Below, in pieces: positions 63,812-64,000 of a stretch of 64,000 nucleotides of DNA. The position numbers and the translations under genes are program-made. The DNA is from Diprion similis. Taxonomy: Eukaryota > Arthropoda > Insecta > Hymenoptera > Diprionidae. The stretch lies in NCBI RefSeq assembly GCF_021155765.1, contig NC_060108.1, positions 14,905,025-14,969,024 on the forward strand, in the 5' to 3' direction. Position 1 is the stretch's first letter. Each line of letters opens with the position of its first letter. Under the pieces are notes generated by a model. That model was not told the origin of the DNA. It saw only the letters and a program-made list of their open reading frames with translations, and made no database searches.

Positions 63812-64000
63812 CTGCAAGATAAAAACGTGATTAAAATTAGATGTATAATATATATTTGTAAGAAAAAGTTTTATCAGTAAAAAAATGAAAGTAGTTCCAT
63901 CTTTTTCATCCTAGGCTCGCCCGAAAACTTGGCACAAGAACGAACTGCGAGGGCGTCGCCATTATTGTTCTTTGCTGAAAGTTGAAAGGAAAGTGGAGAA

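Noticed and set aside
63900-64000. Possible further minus-strand exon (acceptor TTTCAACTTTCAG, then a frame with GDALAVRS)
   Set aside because: A usable donor in the right phase could not be found before the stop codon, and the window ends directly upstream, so it was not joined to the 63.4-63.8 kb exons.

Overview
The window is nuclear DNA of a holometabolous insect, most probably a hymenopteran (inference). It is AT-rich, its genes have canonical GT-AG introns, and long gene-poor stretches carry microsatellites and fold-back repeats. The encoded families (ZAD zinc finger, Commissureless, BTB zinc finger with alternative finger exons) are typical of insects. Nothing prokaryotic or viral was recognised. 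Exon chains below were assembled by hand from splice signals and phase; all chains close in frame, but none has been checked against RNA.

Left part (1-17.2 kb), compact and gene-rich. A ZAD/C2H2 zinc-finger gene on the minus strand runs off the left edge. About 2.4 kb away, transcribed in the other direction, is a complete 18-exon tripeptidyl-peptidase 2 gene (CDS 3691-11595, 1264 aa) with a TATA box and all catalytic residues. Converging on it is the minus-strand gene for MSL2 (CDS 17127-15552, 428 aa), with both the RING finger and the CXC domain.

Middle part (17-43 kb). A two-exon commissureless-family gene spans 21769-33338 with a 10.9 kb intron. It encodes a 235-aa single-pass membrane protein with LPSY sorting motifs. 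A BTB/POZ transcription-factor gene starts at 37821 and ends in one of two alternative zinc-finger exons (40024-40670 or 41641-42389) that share the same splice phase and nearly the same finger.

Right part (43-64 kb). This is mostly non-coding. One probable first coding exon (51141-51326, plus strand) opens a gene whose remaining exons must lie beyond the window or be missed here. Near the right edge, two probable minus-strand exons (63811-63713 and 63500-63399) encode a hydrophobic segment and a polar C-terminal tail of an unrecognised protein. At least six fold-back or terminal-inverted-repeat elements lie between 35.9 and 62.1 kb.

The genes do not form a pathway; they are ordinary neighbours. 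The most informative features are the paired finger exons of the BTB gene, the stop codon of TPP2 split by an intron, the three LPxY motifs of the Commissureless protein, a 9-bp-periodic CGATA cluster upstream of MSL2, and the set of palindromic non-autonomous elements. I did not find a clearly new biological system.
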